From an uncultured Desulfovibrio sp. (GTDB lineage Bacteria; Desulfobacterota; Desulfovibrionia; Desulfovibrionales; Desulfovibrionaceae): a stretch of 64,000 bases of DNA. This document shows, piece after piece, positions 43,275 to 52,412 of the stretch. Position numbers and translations under genes: made by a program. The notes under the pieces are model-generated. The model was not told where the DNA came from, ran no database searches, and saw only the letters and a program-made list of their open reading frames with translations. Location: NCBI RefSeq assembly GCF_944324505.1, contig NZ_CALUWO010000001.1, positions 124,001-188,000 of the forward strand, written 5' to 3'. Position 1 is the stretch's first letter. The number at the start of each line of letters is the position of its first letter.

Positions 43275-44510
43275 TCAGTCAAAGTCAGCCAGCAGGGCAT
43301 CCAGATGCAGGCAGCCCAGGGGACTCTGGCTCAGGTCTGTCCTGAGGCGGGCCTGCGCCTCCTGGAGGTGCGGCGAGGACACCCCGTTGCGGATGGAGCT
43401 GTGGGCCTCCATGAAGGCGGCCAGTTTGTCGCATTCCTTGATGAGGCGGCCGTCCTTGGGCTGGAGCGCATCGGCGTTGCAGCGGCTGTGCAGGGCGTCA
43501 AAATCTGCGATTCGGCGGGCATGCCCGTTTTCCCGCACGGTCTCATGGAATTCCGAGCCGGTTTCCATGCCCAGATAATAGGACAGCAGCCCCACCAGGT
43601 CTTCCAGGCCATCGCTGCGCAGCGGGGCAAAGATGCGGCGCTCCAGCTCCTGTTCCTCGTATTCGCGGAGAATTTCGGGCAGGCATTCCACGGACTGCTT
43701 TACCGGCGAGATGATGTCCCGCGTGAGCAGCTCCGGCAGATCGTGCAGCAGCCCGCAGAAAAAGTTGTTGATGGCCCGCGCCCGGCAGGCTCCGATGGTC
43801 TGACTGAAGAAATAGGCATAGGTGGCCACGATGAACATATGCCCCAGCACCGAAGTGGCCGGAATGCGCGGGGCCTGCGTCCAGCGGATCTGAAAGCGCA
43901 GCTGCCCGCAGATATTGGCCAAACGGGCCAGCGCCGTATGGCCGGCCACGATGTCGCGCATGCCCTTCACATCCTGAAAGCTGTTCAGGCGGTCCCGGAA
44001 GGACTGCGCAATGTCCTCCATCTCCTCGTCAAAGCCGTTGAGGGGTCGGATAAGGCGGAATTCCCACTGCGAGGCATACAAATGCGCCGCATTGAGGATA
44101 CGCCGGGCCAGGCTGTCCGTATCGCTGGCATGCCATGCCCGCATGCGCTGCCAGAAGTCCCCCAGCGGGGCAAGGGCCGGCTCCAGGCGCTTCATGACAT
44201 GCTCGGTAAGCTGCCGGTAATGCTCGCGGTTTTCCTTGATGCGATAAAAGACCGGCGGCTTGATGTCCGTAATGATCAGGCGGTAGTAATAGTCGAACAG
44301 GCCGCCCTCGATGATCTCCTGGCCCAGGGCCAGCCGTTGTTCCTCGGGAAGGCGGCGGCTGTTTTCGTGCCAGAGCACGCAGGCCACCAGCATCTTGTGG
44401 GCCTGCTTGTCGATTTCCACCAGTTCGGCGGGCCGCAGCTTGTCGTTCCAGCGCAGCAGATAGGCGCCGGAAAAGGTGAGTTGCAGAAGACTCTTGCGGA
44501 TGGATGGCAT
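43275..44510 (-). CDS. HD-domain protein, YfbR-like
   Basis: 411 residues. The C-terminal half has a complete HD core: VLGHMFIVATYAYF (metal His, about 210), CGLLHDLPELLTRDIISPVK (about 245-265) and a distal Asp near CDKLAAFMEAH (about 372-382). YfbR-like enzymes dephosphorylate deoxynucleotides; this protein is about twice their size with an N-terminal helical part of unknown role. GGGAG precedes the ATG at 44510; the frame upstream is not supported. Single gene on the minus strand. Confidence 0.8.
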   Translation of the reverse strand: MPSIRKSLLQLTFSGAYLLRWNDKLRPAELVEIDKQAHKMLVACVLWHENSRRLPEEQRLALGQEIIEGGLFDYYYRLIITDIKPPVFYRIKENREHYRQLTEHVMKRLEPALAPLGDFWQRMRAWHASDTDSLARRILNAAHLYASQWEFRLIRPLNGFDEEMEDIAQSFRDRLNSFQDVKGMRDIVAGHTALARLANICGQLRFQIRWTQAPRIPATSVLGHMFIVATYAYFFSQTIGACRARAINNFFCGLLHDLPELLTRDIISPVKQSVECLPEILREYEEQELERRIFAPLRSDGLEDLVGLLSYYLGMETGSEFHETVRENGHARRIADFDALHSRCNADALQPKDGRLIKECDKLAAFMEAHSSIRNGVSSPHLQEAQARLRTDLSQSPLGCLHLDALLADFD

Positions 44511-44827
44511 ACAGCTCCCACGCTGCGCCGGGCACCCTGCGCAGCAAAGACGCCGCCCCGCCCGGTCGCGCCCCCGCGGCACGCCGCTGCATGAGACGGA
44601 ATGAACAAAAAAGTGCTGGCATTATATGGCGAGCTGGGGTAAAGCTCAAGGCGCGCGGAGCGCCGGCGTGTTTTCCTCCCGGAAGGCTCGCTTGACATGT
44701 TGCGCGCCATAGGCTAGAAAACCTTCTCTTTACAGCGATACTGTCGTCATCCCCGTTAGGCGGCACGTCGCATGACGGATTTTCCGCCGCATTATGGCAT
44801 CTGATATTTGCAGAGGAGTTCATCCCC
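44511..44827. other. Divergent control region of the HD-domain gene and rplM
   Basis: 317 bp. It holds the rplM promoter (44692-44720) and an about 100-nt rplM leader. In the leader, CGTCAT/ATGACG (44747-44780 region) and GGCGG/CCGCC could pair, a possible autoregulatory fold. TATAAT on the minus strand (44631-44636) is a good -10 for the HD gene but lacks a clear -35. Confidence 0.5.
44692..44720 (+). promoter_or_regulatory. rplM-rpsI promoter
   Basis: TTGACA (44692-44697), 17-nt spacer, TAGAAA (44715-44720). Perfect -35 and ideal spacing, as expected of a strongly expressed ribosomal operon. Confidence 0.8.
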
Positions 44828-45262
<435 letters not shown>

Positions 45263-45274
45263 GGAGTGCACGCT

Positions 45275-45667
45275 ATGAGCGAGAAATTTGATTACGGTAC
45301 CGGCCGCCGCAAGACGGCTACCGCTCGTACCCGCATTTATGCCGGTTCCGGCAACATCACGGTCAACGGTCGCTCCTTTGAGGAGTATTTTCCCCGCAAG
45401 ACCCTCCAGATGATCATCCGTCAGCCCCTGGTGTTGGCCAAGCTGGCCGAAAAGCTGGACGTGCGCGTCAACGTGGCCGGCGGCGGCGTGAGCGGCCAGG
45501 CCGAAGCCGTGCGTCACGGCATTTCCCGTGCCCTGCTGGTGGTGGATCCCGCCCTGCGCCCGGTGCTGAAGAAGGCCGGTTTCCTCACCCGCGATGCCCG
45601 CAAGAAGGAACGCAAAAAGTACGGTCTGCGTGCCGCTCGTGCCCGCTACCAGTACTCCAAGCGTTAA
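45275..45667 (+). CDS. rpsI: 30S ribosomal protein S9
   Basis: 130 residues with [19 protein letters not shown] at the N-terminus, [19 protein letters not shown] in the middle and the highly basic C-terminal tail ending in YSKR, which reaches the decoding site. AAGGAG lies before ATG 45275; an in-frame GTG three codons earlier overlaps that site. Co-transcribed with rplM and closed by the terminator at 45690. Confidence 0.98.
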   Translation: MSEKFDYGTGRRKTATARTRIYAGSGNITVNGRSFEEYFPRKTLQMIIRQPLVLAKLAEKLDVRVNVAGGGVSGQAEAVRHGISRALLVVDPALRPVLKKAGFLTRDARKKERKKYGLRAARARYQYSKR

Positions 45668-45689
45668 TATCCTTGGGGATGTCTGTTCA

Positions 45690-45717
45690 GGGGCAGGCCT
45701 TCGGGCCTGCCCCTTTT
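45690..45717 (+). terminator. rplM-rpsI terminator
   Basis: GGGGCAGGCC, TTCG tetraloop, GGCCTGCCCC, TTTT. Perfect 10-bp stem with a stable UUCG loop, 23 nt after rpsI. Confidence 0.92.
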
Positions 45718-45751
45718 CGTATCTGCCCCGCCACACCGTTCCCCTGACAGC

Positions 45752-47503
45752 ATGGATCACGCCATGGAGTATACCTATACCCACAGCCAGACACAGGCCA
45801 CCACCGGCTACTTTTCCTGCGAACCGCCTGCCTCCCTTACGCTGGAAGCGGCCCTGCATCAGCTGGAAGCCTGTCCGCTGGACGATTTTCTGCATCTGCA
45901 CTGTCTGCGTGCCCTGGGCCGCCTCTCGCCGGCAGCCCTGCGCCAGCTGGCCGATCAGGCCTATGATGCCGCTGCCGACCGTTTTCCCCGCCCTGCCCTG
46001 GCTGCCCTGCTGCTGGAAGGCGCCCTGCTCCAGCCCGGTGCAGCGGCAGTCACCGCGGCCTTTCCGCCCGATGCGCCGGCGCGCCTGGATGCGGCCTCGC
46101 CCCTGGTCTACCTGCGGGCGGCCATGCTGCCCGATCACGCCCTGGCCCGGCAGTGGAGCGAGATCTTCCGGGAAAACATCACGGAGCATCACATGCTGCC
46201 CTGCCCGGAAGACGTGGACCTGCCCCCGCTGTATGATGCGGCGGCCCTGCACCGGGAACAGGAGGCCATGCAGGCCGGGGCCGGCATGCTGCCGCGGCTG
46301 CGGGAGGCCGTGGCTGCGGAAAACCTTCCTGCCTGGCAGCGCCCCCCGGCGGAGGAAACCTATGACACGGCCGTGCAGGCCCTTGGCCGGGCCGGCGTGC
46401 TGGCCGGACAGGAAATGCGCCACCAGGCATCGCTCTCGCCCATTGCCCTGCTGCGGGCCTGGCATGTGGACATGCACGTGGAAAGCGGCACCGACGACGC
46501 CCTGCTGCGCTATACCCTGCGCGGTCAGGCCACGGCCTACGGACGCGGCCTGTCCCTGCCCCAGGCCAGAGCCTCCTACAGCATGGAAATCGTGGAGCGT
46601 TGCAGCGCCTATGTGAGCATCAGCCGGCAGGGGGGCGCCTTTGGTCAGGGCGAGGTCAGCAACCGCCTGCGTCCCCTGCCCCTGCTGCGGCGCTCCTGTC
46701 AGGAACTTCAGGCCGAAGGCCGGCCCTTTCTTGCGCCGGAACGCCTGCCCCTGGAGGCCCCCCTGTGCCCCGGCACACCCCTGCACTGGGTTCCGGCCCG
46801 CGATGCCCAGGGGAACGAAGTGCTGGTACCTGCCCAGGCGGTCTTTCTGTTCTGCAATCTGGCGGAACCCTCCCTCTTTCTGGCGGCCGGCTCCACGGGC
46901 CTGGCATCAGGCAATACCCTGGACGAGGCCAAGCTGGCCGCCCTCACCGAAATTCTGGAACGTGACGCCGAAGCCACCACACCTTTCCGGCGGCAGGGCT
47001 GCTTTACCCTGTATTCCCGCGACGCCCGCCTGCAGGCCCTGCTGGACGATTACGCGGCACGCGGCATCCGCCTGCAATTCCAGGACATGACCACCGAAGC
47101 CGGCCTGCCGGTGTATCAGGCCTTTGTCATGAGCCGCCGCGGCGCCGTGGTGCGGGCCACCGGGGCCGGTCTGTGCGGTGCCCGGGCGGCGCTGGCCGCC
47201 CTGACGGAAACCCCCTGGCCCTATCCCTACGGCGAGCCGACCGGTCCGGCGCTGGCCGCTCTGCCCCAGCGCTGCCTGGAAGAGCTGCCGGACTACAGCC
47301 TGCCCTCGCCGGCAGCCAATGTGCGCCTGCTGGAATCCCTGCTCCAGGCCCAGGGGCACGCGCCCCTCTACGTGGAACTGACCCGTGCCGATCTGGGCAT
47401 TCCCGTGGTGCGGGCCATCATTCCCGATCTGGAACTGACTGCCGAACTGGACGCCTTTTCGCGGCCATCGCGCCGCCTCATGGCCCGCTATCTGGGGGGC
47501 TAA
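45752..47503 (+). CDS. YcaO-domain protein with long N-terminal helical extension
   Basis: 583 residues. The N-terminal part (about 20-225) is Ala/Leu-rich and helical. The YcaO domain shows ASYSMEIVERCSAY (about 272-285) and TLDEAKLAALTEILERDA (about 388-405), which hold the S-x3-E-x2-ER and E-x2-A-x2-E-x2-ER-type ATP/Mg ligands. YcaO enzymes use ATP to activate amide oxygens for azoline, thioamide or macroamidine formation, or assist RimO-dependent ribosomal modification. The azoline-type PxPxP C-terminus is absent (ends LMARYLGG). No precursor peptide, TfuA or dehydrogenase gene is adjacent. ATG 45764 is an alternative start. Confidence 0.82.
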   Translation: MDHAMEYTYTHSQTQATTGYFSCEPPASLTLEAALHQLEACPLDDFLHLHCLRALGRLSPAALRQLADQAYDAAADRFPRPALAALLLEGALLQPGAAAVTAAFPPDAPARLDAASPLVYLRAAMLPDHALARQWSEIFRENITEHHMLPCPEDVDLPPLYDAAALHREQEAMQAGAGMLPRLREAVAAENLPAWQRPPAEETYDTAVQALGRAGVLAGQEMRHQASLSPIALLRAWHVDMHVESGTDDALLRYTLRGQATAYGRGLSLPQARASYSMEIVERCSAYVSISRQGGAFGQGEVSNRLRPLPLLRRSCQELQAEGRPFLAPERLPLEAPLCPGTPLHWVPARDAQGNEVLVPAQAVFLFCNLAEPSLFLAAGSTGLASGNTLDEAKLAALTEILERDAEATTPFRRQGCFTLYSRDARLQALLDDYAARGIRLQFQDMTTEAGLPVYQAFVMSRRGAVVRATGAGLCGARAALAALTETPWPYPYGEPTGPALAALPQRCLEELPDYSLPSPAANVRLLESLLQAQGHAPLYVELTRADLGIPVVRAIIPDLELTAELDAFSRPSRRLMARYLGG

Positions 47504-47585
47504 GAGGCCCACCCCACGGCGCACCCGCCGCCCGCCCCATGCCCCTGCGGCAGAATGCCCCGCCGCCAGGGGAAGAACGCATGCA

Positions 47586-47617
47586 AAAACGGCACGTTCC
47601 GCAGAACGTGCCGTTTT
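47586..47617. terminator. Bidirectional terminator between YcaO gene and polA
   Basis: AAAACGGCACGTTC, 4-nt loop, GAACGTGCCGTTTT. Perfect stem flanked by A and T on both sides; serves both convergent genes. Confidence 0.88.
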
Positions 47618-47657
47618 CTGTTCCTGTGGCGCATGGCGCCTTATCGACGGGCAGGGC

Positions 47658-50354
47658 CTAATGGGCCGTTCCCCAGTCATGCCCCACGCCGGCATCCACC
47701 ACCAGCGGGATGGACAGGGGCGTGCCGCCGGGCGCCACCGAGGCCATGAGTCGGGTCACCTGCCGGGCAGCATCCTGCGCAGCCTCCTGCGGCACTTCCA
47801 GCAGCAGTTCGTCATGCACCTGCAACAACAGGCGGGCATCCATGCGCGCCAGCTCCGGGTCCGCATCCACGGCAAGCATGGCCAGCTTGATGATGTCCGC
47901 GGCGGACCCCTGAATCACCGTATTGATGGCCTGACGGCGGGCCAGTGCCGCGGCCTGGCCGTTGGCGGAATGAATGTCCGGCAGCAGGCGGCGGCGTCCG
48001 CCCAGAGTTGTCACAAAGCCCTGGCGACGGGCTGCGGCCTCCACAGCCTCGTAAAAGGCCTTGAGGCCGGTGAGGTGCTCAAAGTAGCGGGCAATGAAGT
48101 CCTTGGCCTCAGCAAGGCTGATCTTCAGTTCCTGGGCCAGTTTCTGCGCCCCCATGCCGTAGATGAGGCCGAAATTGATGGTCTTGGCGTTGCGCCGCTG
48201 GTCCGGGCTGACCGCTTCGGGCGCGCAGTCATAGATCAGGGCCGCCGTGCGGGCATGAATGTCCGCGCCGTGGCGAAAGGCCTCCAGCAGGACGGCATCC
48301 TGCGACATGTGGGCCAGCACGCGCAGCTCCACCTGCGAATAGTCGGCAGAGACCAGGGCATTGCCCGGTCCGGCGATGAAGCAGGCCCGCATGCGCTTGC
48401 CCAGCGGACCGCGCACCGGAATGTTCTGGAGGTTGGGATTGCTGGACGAAAGGCGCCCCGTGGCCGTGGCCTTCTGATTGAAGGTGGTGTGCAGGCGCCC
48501 GTTGGCGTCCACCAGCCGCGGCAGCGGGTCCAGATAGGTGGAGCGCATCTTTTCCAGCTTGCGGTACTGCAGAATGCTGTCCACCACGGGATGCCGGCCG
48601 GCCAGCTTTTCCAGCGTGGCCTGGCTGGTGGAGGCCTGACCGCCGCGCGTCTTGCGGGGGGACGGCAGCGCCAGCGTACCGAACAGCACCTCGCCCAGCT
48701 GCTGCGCCGAACGGATATTGAACTGCCGGCCGGCCGCGGCATATACCGTGGCCGTCAGCGCATCCAGCTCCTTCTGCACATCTGCCAGAAAACTCTGAAA
48801 GGCTGCCGCATCAATGGCAATGCCCCGGGCTTCCATGCGGGCCAACACCGGAACCAGCGGCATTTCCAGATGCCGGTACAGGTCCAGCAGGCCGTCACGG
48901 GCCAGCCGGTTTTCCAGCAGGCCGGCCATGCCCAGCGCCAGACCAGCCGCCCCCTGCTCCTGCCCGCCGGGCAGCGCCGCGCCCCAGCGCACGACCAGCT
49001 TGGGCCAGCCGTGGTCATTCTCTTCCGGGTCCAGCAAGTAGGAGGCCAGGCTCAGATCAAAGAGACGCGGCAGCACCTCGGGCGGCAGGGCATGGCTCCG
49101 TCCCAGCAGGGGCTTGGCATCTTCGGTCACAATGGCGTCCGCGGCCTGCAACCAGCGCAGCAGCACGGCCTGGCTGCCGCTCCAGCGGGCAGACCAGCAC
49201 GTGCCCCCGCCGCTGTCCAGGGCCAGATGAGGCGGCATGTCCGGCCCCTGCGCCCAGATGATGGCCACGCGCGCGCCGCGGCTGTCCGGCAGGTCCTCTG
49301 CCTGGCAGCGGATGGGCGGCAGCACCGGTTCCAGAGACGGGGCAGCCATGTCCAGCAGGCTGAGCTGGGTACCGGCACTGCGCACGGGGGCAGGATCGCC
49401 CTGCTCGCCCGTCTGCGTGCCGCCGGCTGCCGGTACGGGCACAGGCGCCGCCGTCGCCGCACTGCGGCGCTTCAGGTAGGCTTCCAGATCACGGCGCAGG
49501 GCAAACAGCTCGAATTCCGCTGCCAGCTCACGGCAGGCCGCCACATCGGGCGGCCGCACGGCCAGGTCATCCAGGGTCAGCTCCGTGCAGAAGTCCCGGC
49601 GCAGGGTGGTCAGGTCTCTCCAGACAAACATGGCCTCCAGATGCTCCCGCAACTTGTCCTGCAACTTGGCCGGCACCTTGTCAAAATGATCGCGGATATC
49701 CTCCAGCGAGGAACAGTGCTCGAAAATCTGCTGCGCCTTCTTGGGACCGATGCCCGGCACGCCGGGGATATTGTCACTGCTGTCGCCGATGAGCGCCTGC
49801 ACATCGGGCCACTGCTCGGGCCTGACGCCGCTCTCGTTCACAAAATCATCCAGCGTCAGCAGCTTTTCCTCGCGGGATCCGGGGTCCCACAAGCTCACAC
49901 GGGGGCTGAGGCACTGCTTGAGGTCCTTGTCGCCGCTGACAATGACCACGGGGCGCTGCGGCGAAAGGCGCGCCGCCAGCGAAGCAATGCAGTCGTCGGC
50001 CTCGCAACCCTGCGAAACCACCAGCGGCAGCCCCAGTGCCCGCACCATGCGCTGAATGGGATCAATCTGCCGCACCAGGTCTTCGGGGGTGGCATCCCGG
50101 TTGGCCTTGTAGAGGGGGTAGCGCTCATGCCGGAAGTTCTTGCCCCGGCCGTCCTGCACAAAAACAAAATGGCTGGGCGCCTCGTCGCGCAAAATGCGCA
50201 GCAGCACCCGGCTGACCACCACCAGGGCATTGGTGGGAAAGCCGTCGGAACGCTGCATGTTGCGATTGGCAAAAAAGCCCCGGAAGATGAAGGCTGAACC
50301 GTCCATCAGCAAAAGGGGCGCCGTATCAAGACCAAGACGTTCTTGCAGTGACAT
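47658..50354 (-). CDS. polA: DNA polymerase I
   Basis: 898 residues. Domains: 5'-3' exonuclease (1-290, SGDKDLKQCL and GDSSDNIPGVPGIGPKKA), a 3'-5' exonuclease-like domain (about 320-540) and the polymerase (about 545-898) with motif A DYSQVELRVLAHM, motif B RRNAKTINFGLIYGMG and motif C LQVHDELLLEVP. The second domain lacks the DxE motif expected of an active proofreader (ALDSGGGTCW occupies the place), so proofreading is likely lost, as in Taq polymerase. ATG 50354 gives the normal start MSLQERLG; no good ribosome site was seen. Divergent from mlaE. Confidence 0.97.
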   Translation of the reverse strand: MSLQERLGLDTAPLLLMDGSAFIFRGFFANRNMQRSDGFPTNALVVVSRVLLRILRDEAPSHFVFVQDGRGKNFRHERYPLYKANRDATPEDLVRQIDPIQRMVRALGLPLVVSQGCEADDCIASLAARLSPQRPVVIVSGDKDLKQCLSPRVSLWDPGSREEKLLTLDDFVNESGVRPEQWPDVQALIGDSSDNIPGVPGIGPKKAQQIFEHCSSLEDIRDHFDKVPAKLQDKLREHLEAMFVWRDLTTLRRDFCTELTLDDLAVRPPDVAACRELAAEFELFALRRDLEAYLKRRSAATAAPVPVPAAGGTQTGEQGDPAPVRSAGTQLSLLDMAAPSLEPVLPPIRCQAEDLPDSRGARVAIIWAQGPDMPPHLALDSGGGTCWSARWSGSQAVLLRWLQAADAIVTEDAKPLLGRSHALPPEVLPRLFDLSLASYLLDPEENDHGWPKLVVRWGAALPGGQEQGAAGLALGMAGLLENRLARDGLLDLYRHLEMPLVPVLARMEARGIAIDAAAFQSFLADVQKELDALTATVYAAAGRQFNIRSAQQLGEVLFGTLALPSPRKTRGGQASTSQATLEKLAGRHPVVDSILQYRKLEKMRSTYLDPLPRLVDANGRLHTTFNQKATATGRLSSSNPNLQNIPVRGPLGKRMRACFIAGPGNALVSADYSQVELRVLAHMSQDAVLLEAFRHGADIHARTAALIYDCAPEAVSPDQRRNAKTINFGLIYGMGAQKLAQELKISLAEAKDFIARYFEHLTGLKAFYEAVEAAARRQGFVTTLGGRRRLLPDIHSANGQAAALARRQAINTVIQGSAADIIKLAMLAVDADPELARMDARLLLQVHDELLLEVPQEAAQDAARQVTRLMASVAPGGTPLSIPLVVDAGVGHDWGTAH

Positions 50355-50397
50355 GGCATGACGGGGTTGAGGTGCACGAAAAACGGCCGGCCGATGC

Positions 50398-50426
50398 TTG
50401 CAGGGCAGGCCGGCAAGCGGTATGAT
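50398..50426 (+). promoter_or_regulatory. mla operon promoter candidate
   Basis: TTGCAG (50398-50403), 17-nt spacer and TATGAT (50421-50426). The expected start of transcription, about 7 nt further, falls on the A of the mlaE ATG at 50433, so the message may be leaderless. Confidence 0.6.
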
Positions 50427-50432
50427 AAAAGG

Positions 50433-51560
50433 ATGGAAGCAAGTCCGCAAGTCAGCTTTGCCAGGACGCAGGACCGCCTGACCATCAGCGTGGGCGGCTG
50501 CTGGAAGATGGGCGCCCCATGGCCCCCGTCGGCTGACGCTTCCCTGCGGGCCATGGCCCAGCCGCATACGACCGGCCTGACCCTGCGCTGCGAGGACCTG
50601 AAACACTGGGATTCCAGTCTGCTGGTTTTTTTGGTGCGGTGCATCCGGGCTGCCCAGGAGCACGGCCTGCCTGTGCAGCGCGACCTGCCCCACGGCCTGG
50701 AACGCCTGGTCCATCTGGCCTTTGCCGTGCCGGCCAAGCAGGGCGCCTCCCGCAGCAAGGAGCAGGAAGGCCCAGTGGCCCGCCTGGGCGGGGCAGTGCT
50801 GGCCCTGCCCGGCAAGCTCCGCGAATTCACCGCCTTTGTGGGCGATGCCACCCTGGCCATCCTGCGCTTCTGCACCGGACGCTCGCACATGCGCATGCAG
50901 GACCTCATGGCCGCCATGTACGAATGCGGCGTGCTGGCCCTGCCCATCATTTCCCTGACCAGTCTGCTGTTCGGCCTTATCCTGGCCTTTGTGGGCGCGG
51001 TGCAGCTCACGCAGTTCGGCGCCCAGATCTATGTGGCGGGGCTGGTGGGCATCGGCATGCTGCGCGTCATGGGCGCCATCATGGTGGGTGTGGTCATGGC
51101 CGGCCGGGTGGGGGCCTCCTTTGCGGCCCTCATCGGCACCATGCAGGTCAATGAAGAGGTGGATGCCCTGGTCACCCTGGGAATCTCGCCCATGGACTTT
51201 CTGGTGCTGCCGCGCATGCTGGCCCTCACGGCCATGATTCCCCTGCTCACCCTCTATGCCGATCTCATGGGCATTCTGGGCGGCTTTGTGGTGGGCGTGG
51301 GCATGCTGGACCTCAACCCGCTGGAATACCTCAGCGCCACCGTCACCATGGTATCTTTCCGCCACGGCATCATCGGCCTGGTCTATGCGGCCGTCTTCGG
51401 GGTCATCATTGCCCTGACGGGCTGCTATCAGGGCATGCGCTGCGGCCGCAGCGCCCAGGCCGTGGGCCAGGCCACCACCACGGCGGTGGTGCACGGCATT
51501 GTGGGCATCATTGTGGCCACCTCTGTCATTACCGTTCTCTGCAACGTGCTGGGGGTCTAG
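50433..51560 (+). CDS. mlaE: STAS-MlaE fusion, phospholipid ABC transporter permease
   Basis: 375 residues. About the first 95 form a STAS-like domain (LTISVGGCWKM, LTLRCEDLKHWDSSLLVFLV), the function of separate MlaB in E. coli. The rest is an MlaE permease with MAAMYECGVLALPIISLTS, VMAGRVGASFAALIGTM and VNEEVDALVTLGISPMDFLVLPR. Part of a system moving phospholipids between inner and outer membranes. The start is uncertain: no ribosome site lies before ATG 50433, but a promoter ends exactly there. Followed by mlaF after 3 nt. Confidence 0.88.
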   Translation: MEASPQVSFARTQDRLTISVGGCWKMGAPWPPSADASLRAMAQPHTTGLTLRCEDLKHWDSSLLVFLVRCIRAAQEHGLPVQRDLPHGLERLVHLAFAVPAKQGASRSKEQEGPVARLGGAVLALPGKLREFTAFVGDATLAILRFCTGRSHMRMQDLMAAMYECGVLALPIISLTSLLFGLILAFVGAVQLTQFGAQIYVAGLVGIGMLRVMGAIMVGVVMAGRVGASFAALIGTMQVNEEVDALVTLGISPMDFLVLPRMLALTAMIPLLTLYADLMGILGGFVVGVGMLDLNPLEYLSATVTMVSFRHGIIGLVYAAVFGVIIALTGCYQGMRCGRSAQAVGQATTTAVVHGIVGIIVATSVITVLCNVLGV

Positions 51561-51563
51561 ATC

Positions 51564-52412
51564 ATGGACAGCGCACCGGCCGCCTCCCCGCAGACCCCCC
51601 CGGCACAGCACAGGCCGCCGCGCCTGCGCGTGCGTGACCTCACCGTGGGCTACGGCTCCTTTGTGCTCATGCAGGACGTGAATTTCGACGTGGCCGAAGA
51701 CGACGTCTTTCTCATCATGGGCGGATCGGGCTGCGGCAAAAGCTCGCTGCTGCGCGTGCTCATGGGTCTCAAGGCCCCGCAGTCCGGACACGTCTTCTAC
51801 GGCGAAACGGACCTCTGGGCCTGTACGGAACAGGAGCGCCGCCGCCTGCTGCAACGCACGGGCGTGCTCTTTCAGGGCGGGGCGCTGTGGAGTTCCATGA
51901 CGCTGGCCGAGAACGTGGGCCTGCCCCTGCAACAGTATACCACGCTCTCTCCCGCTGAAATCCGGGATCAGGCCGCCCTCAAGCTGGCGCTGGCGGGTCT
52001 GGCGGGCTTCGAGGATTACTATCCCTCGGAAATCAGCGGCGGCATGCGCAAGCGTGCCGGCCTGGCCCGTGCCCTGGCCCTGGACCCGGAAATCCTTTTT
52101 CTGGATGAGCCTTCCGCCGGGCTGGACCCGGTCAGCTCGCGCCTGCTGGATGATCTCATCCTCGAGCTGCGCGACTCGCTGGGCACCACCTTTGTCATCG
52201 TTTCCCACGAGCTGGCCAGCATCTTCACCGTGGCCAGCAACAGCATCTTTCTGGATGCGCAGACGCGCCGGGTCACGGCGTCGGGCAATCCAAGCCTGCT
52301 GGTACGCGACCCCCACACGGAAGAACAAGCCATGCGCTTTCTTACCCGCGGCGCGTCAGGCCAAGCCCCGTCACCGGACAGAACCGGCGGGACCACAAGG
52401 ACTACCGCATGA
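51564..52412 (+). CDS. mlaF: Phospholipid ABC transporter ATPase
   Basis: 282 residues. Walker A GGSGCGKSS (about 52-60), Q-loop LFQGGALWSSMTLAENV, signature SEISGGMRKRAGLARAL (about 150-166), Walker B ILFLDEP and switch His in VSHEL. The MRKRAG signature variant is typical of MlaF/TTG2A-type ATPases. An N-terminal Pro/Ala tail of about 20 residues precedes the domain. It overlaps the MCE gene by 4 nt. Confidence 0.95.
   Translation: MDSAPAASPQTPPAQHRPPRLRVRDLTVGYGSFVLMQDVNFDVAEDDVFLIMGGSGCGKSSLLRVLMGLKAPQSGHVFYGETDLWACTEQERRRLLQRTGVLFQGGALWSSMTLAENVGLPLQQYTTLSPAEIRDQAALKLALAGLAGFEDYYPSEISGGMRKRAGLARALALDPEILFLDEPSAGLDPVSSRLLDDLILELRDSLGTTFVIVSHELASIFTVASNSIFLDAQTRRVTASGNPSLLVRDPHTEEQAMRFLTRGASGQAPSPDRTGGTTRTTA

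Noticed and set aside
47661-50297. An 878-codon plus-strand frame over polA
   Set aside because: Shadow of DNA polymerase I; no recognisable domain.
50355-52328. The polA reading frame remains open for a further 658 codons upstream
   Set aside because: It runs antisense through mlaE and mlaF, and PolA homology begins at MSLQERLG.
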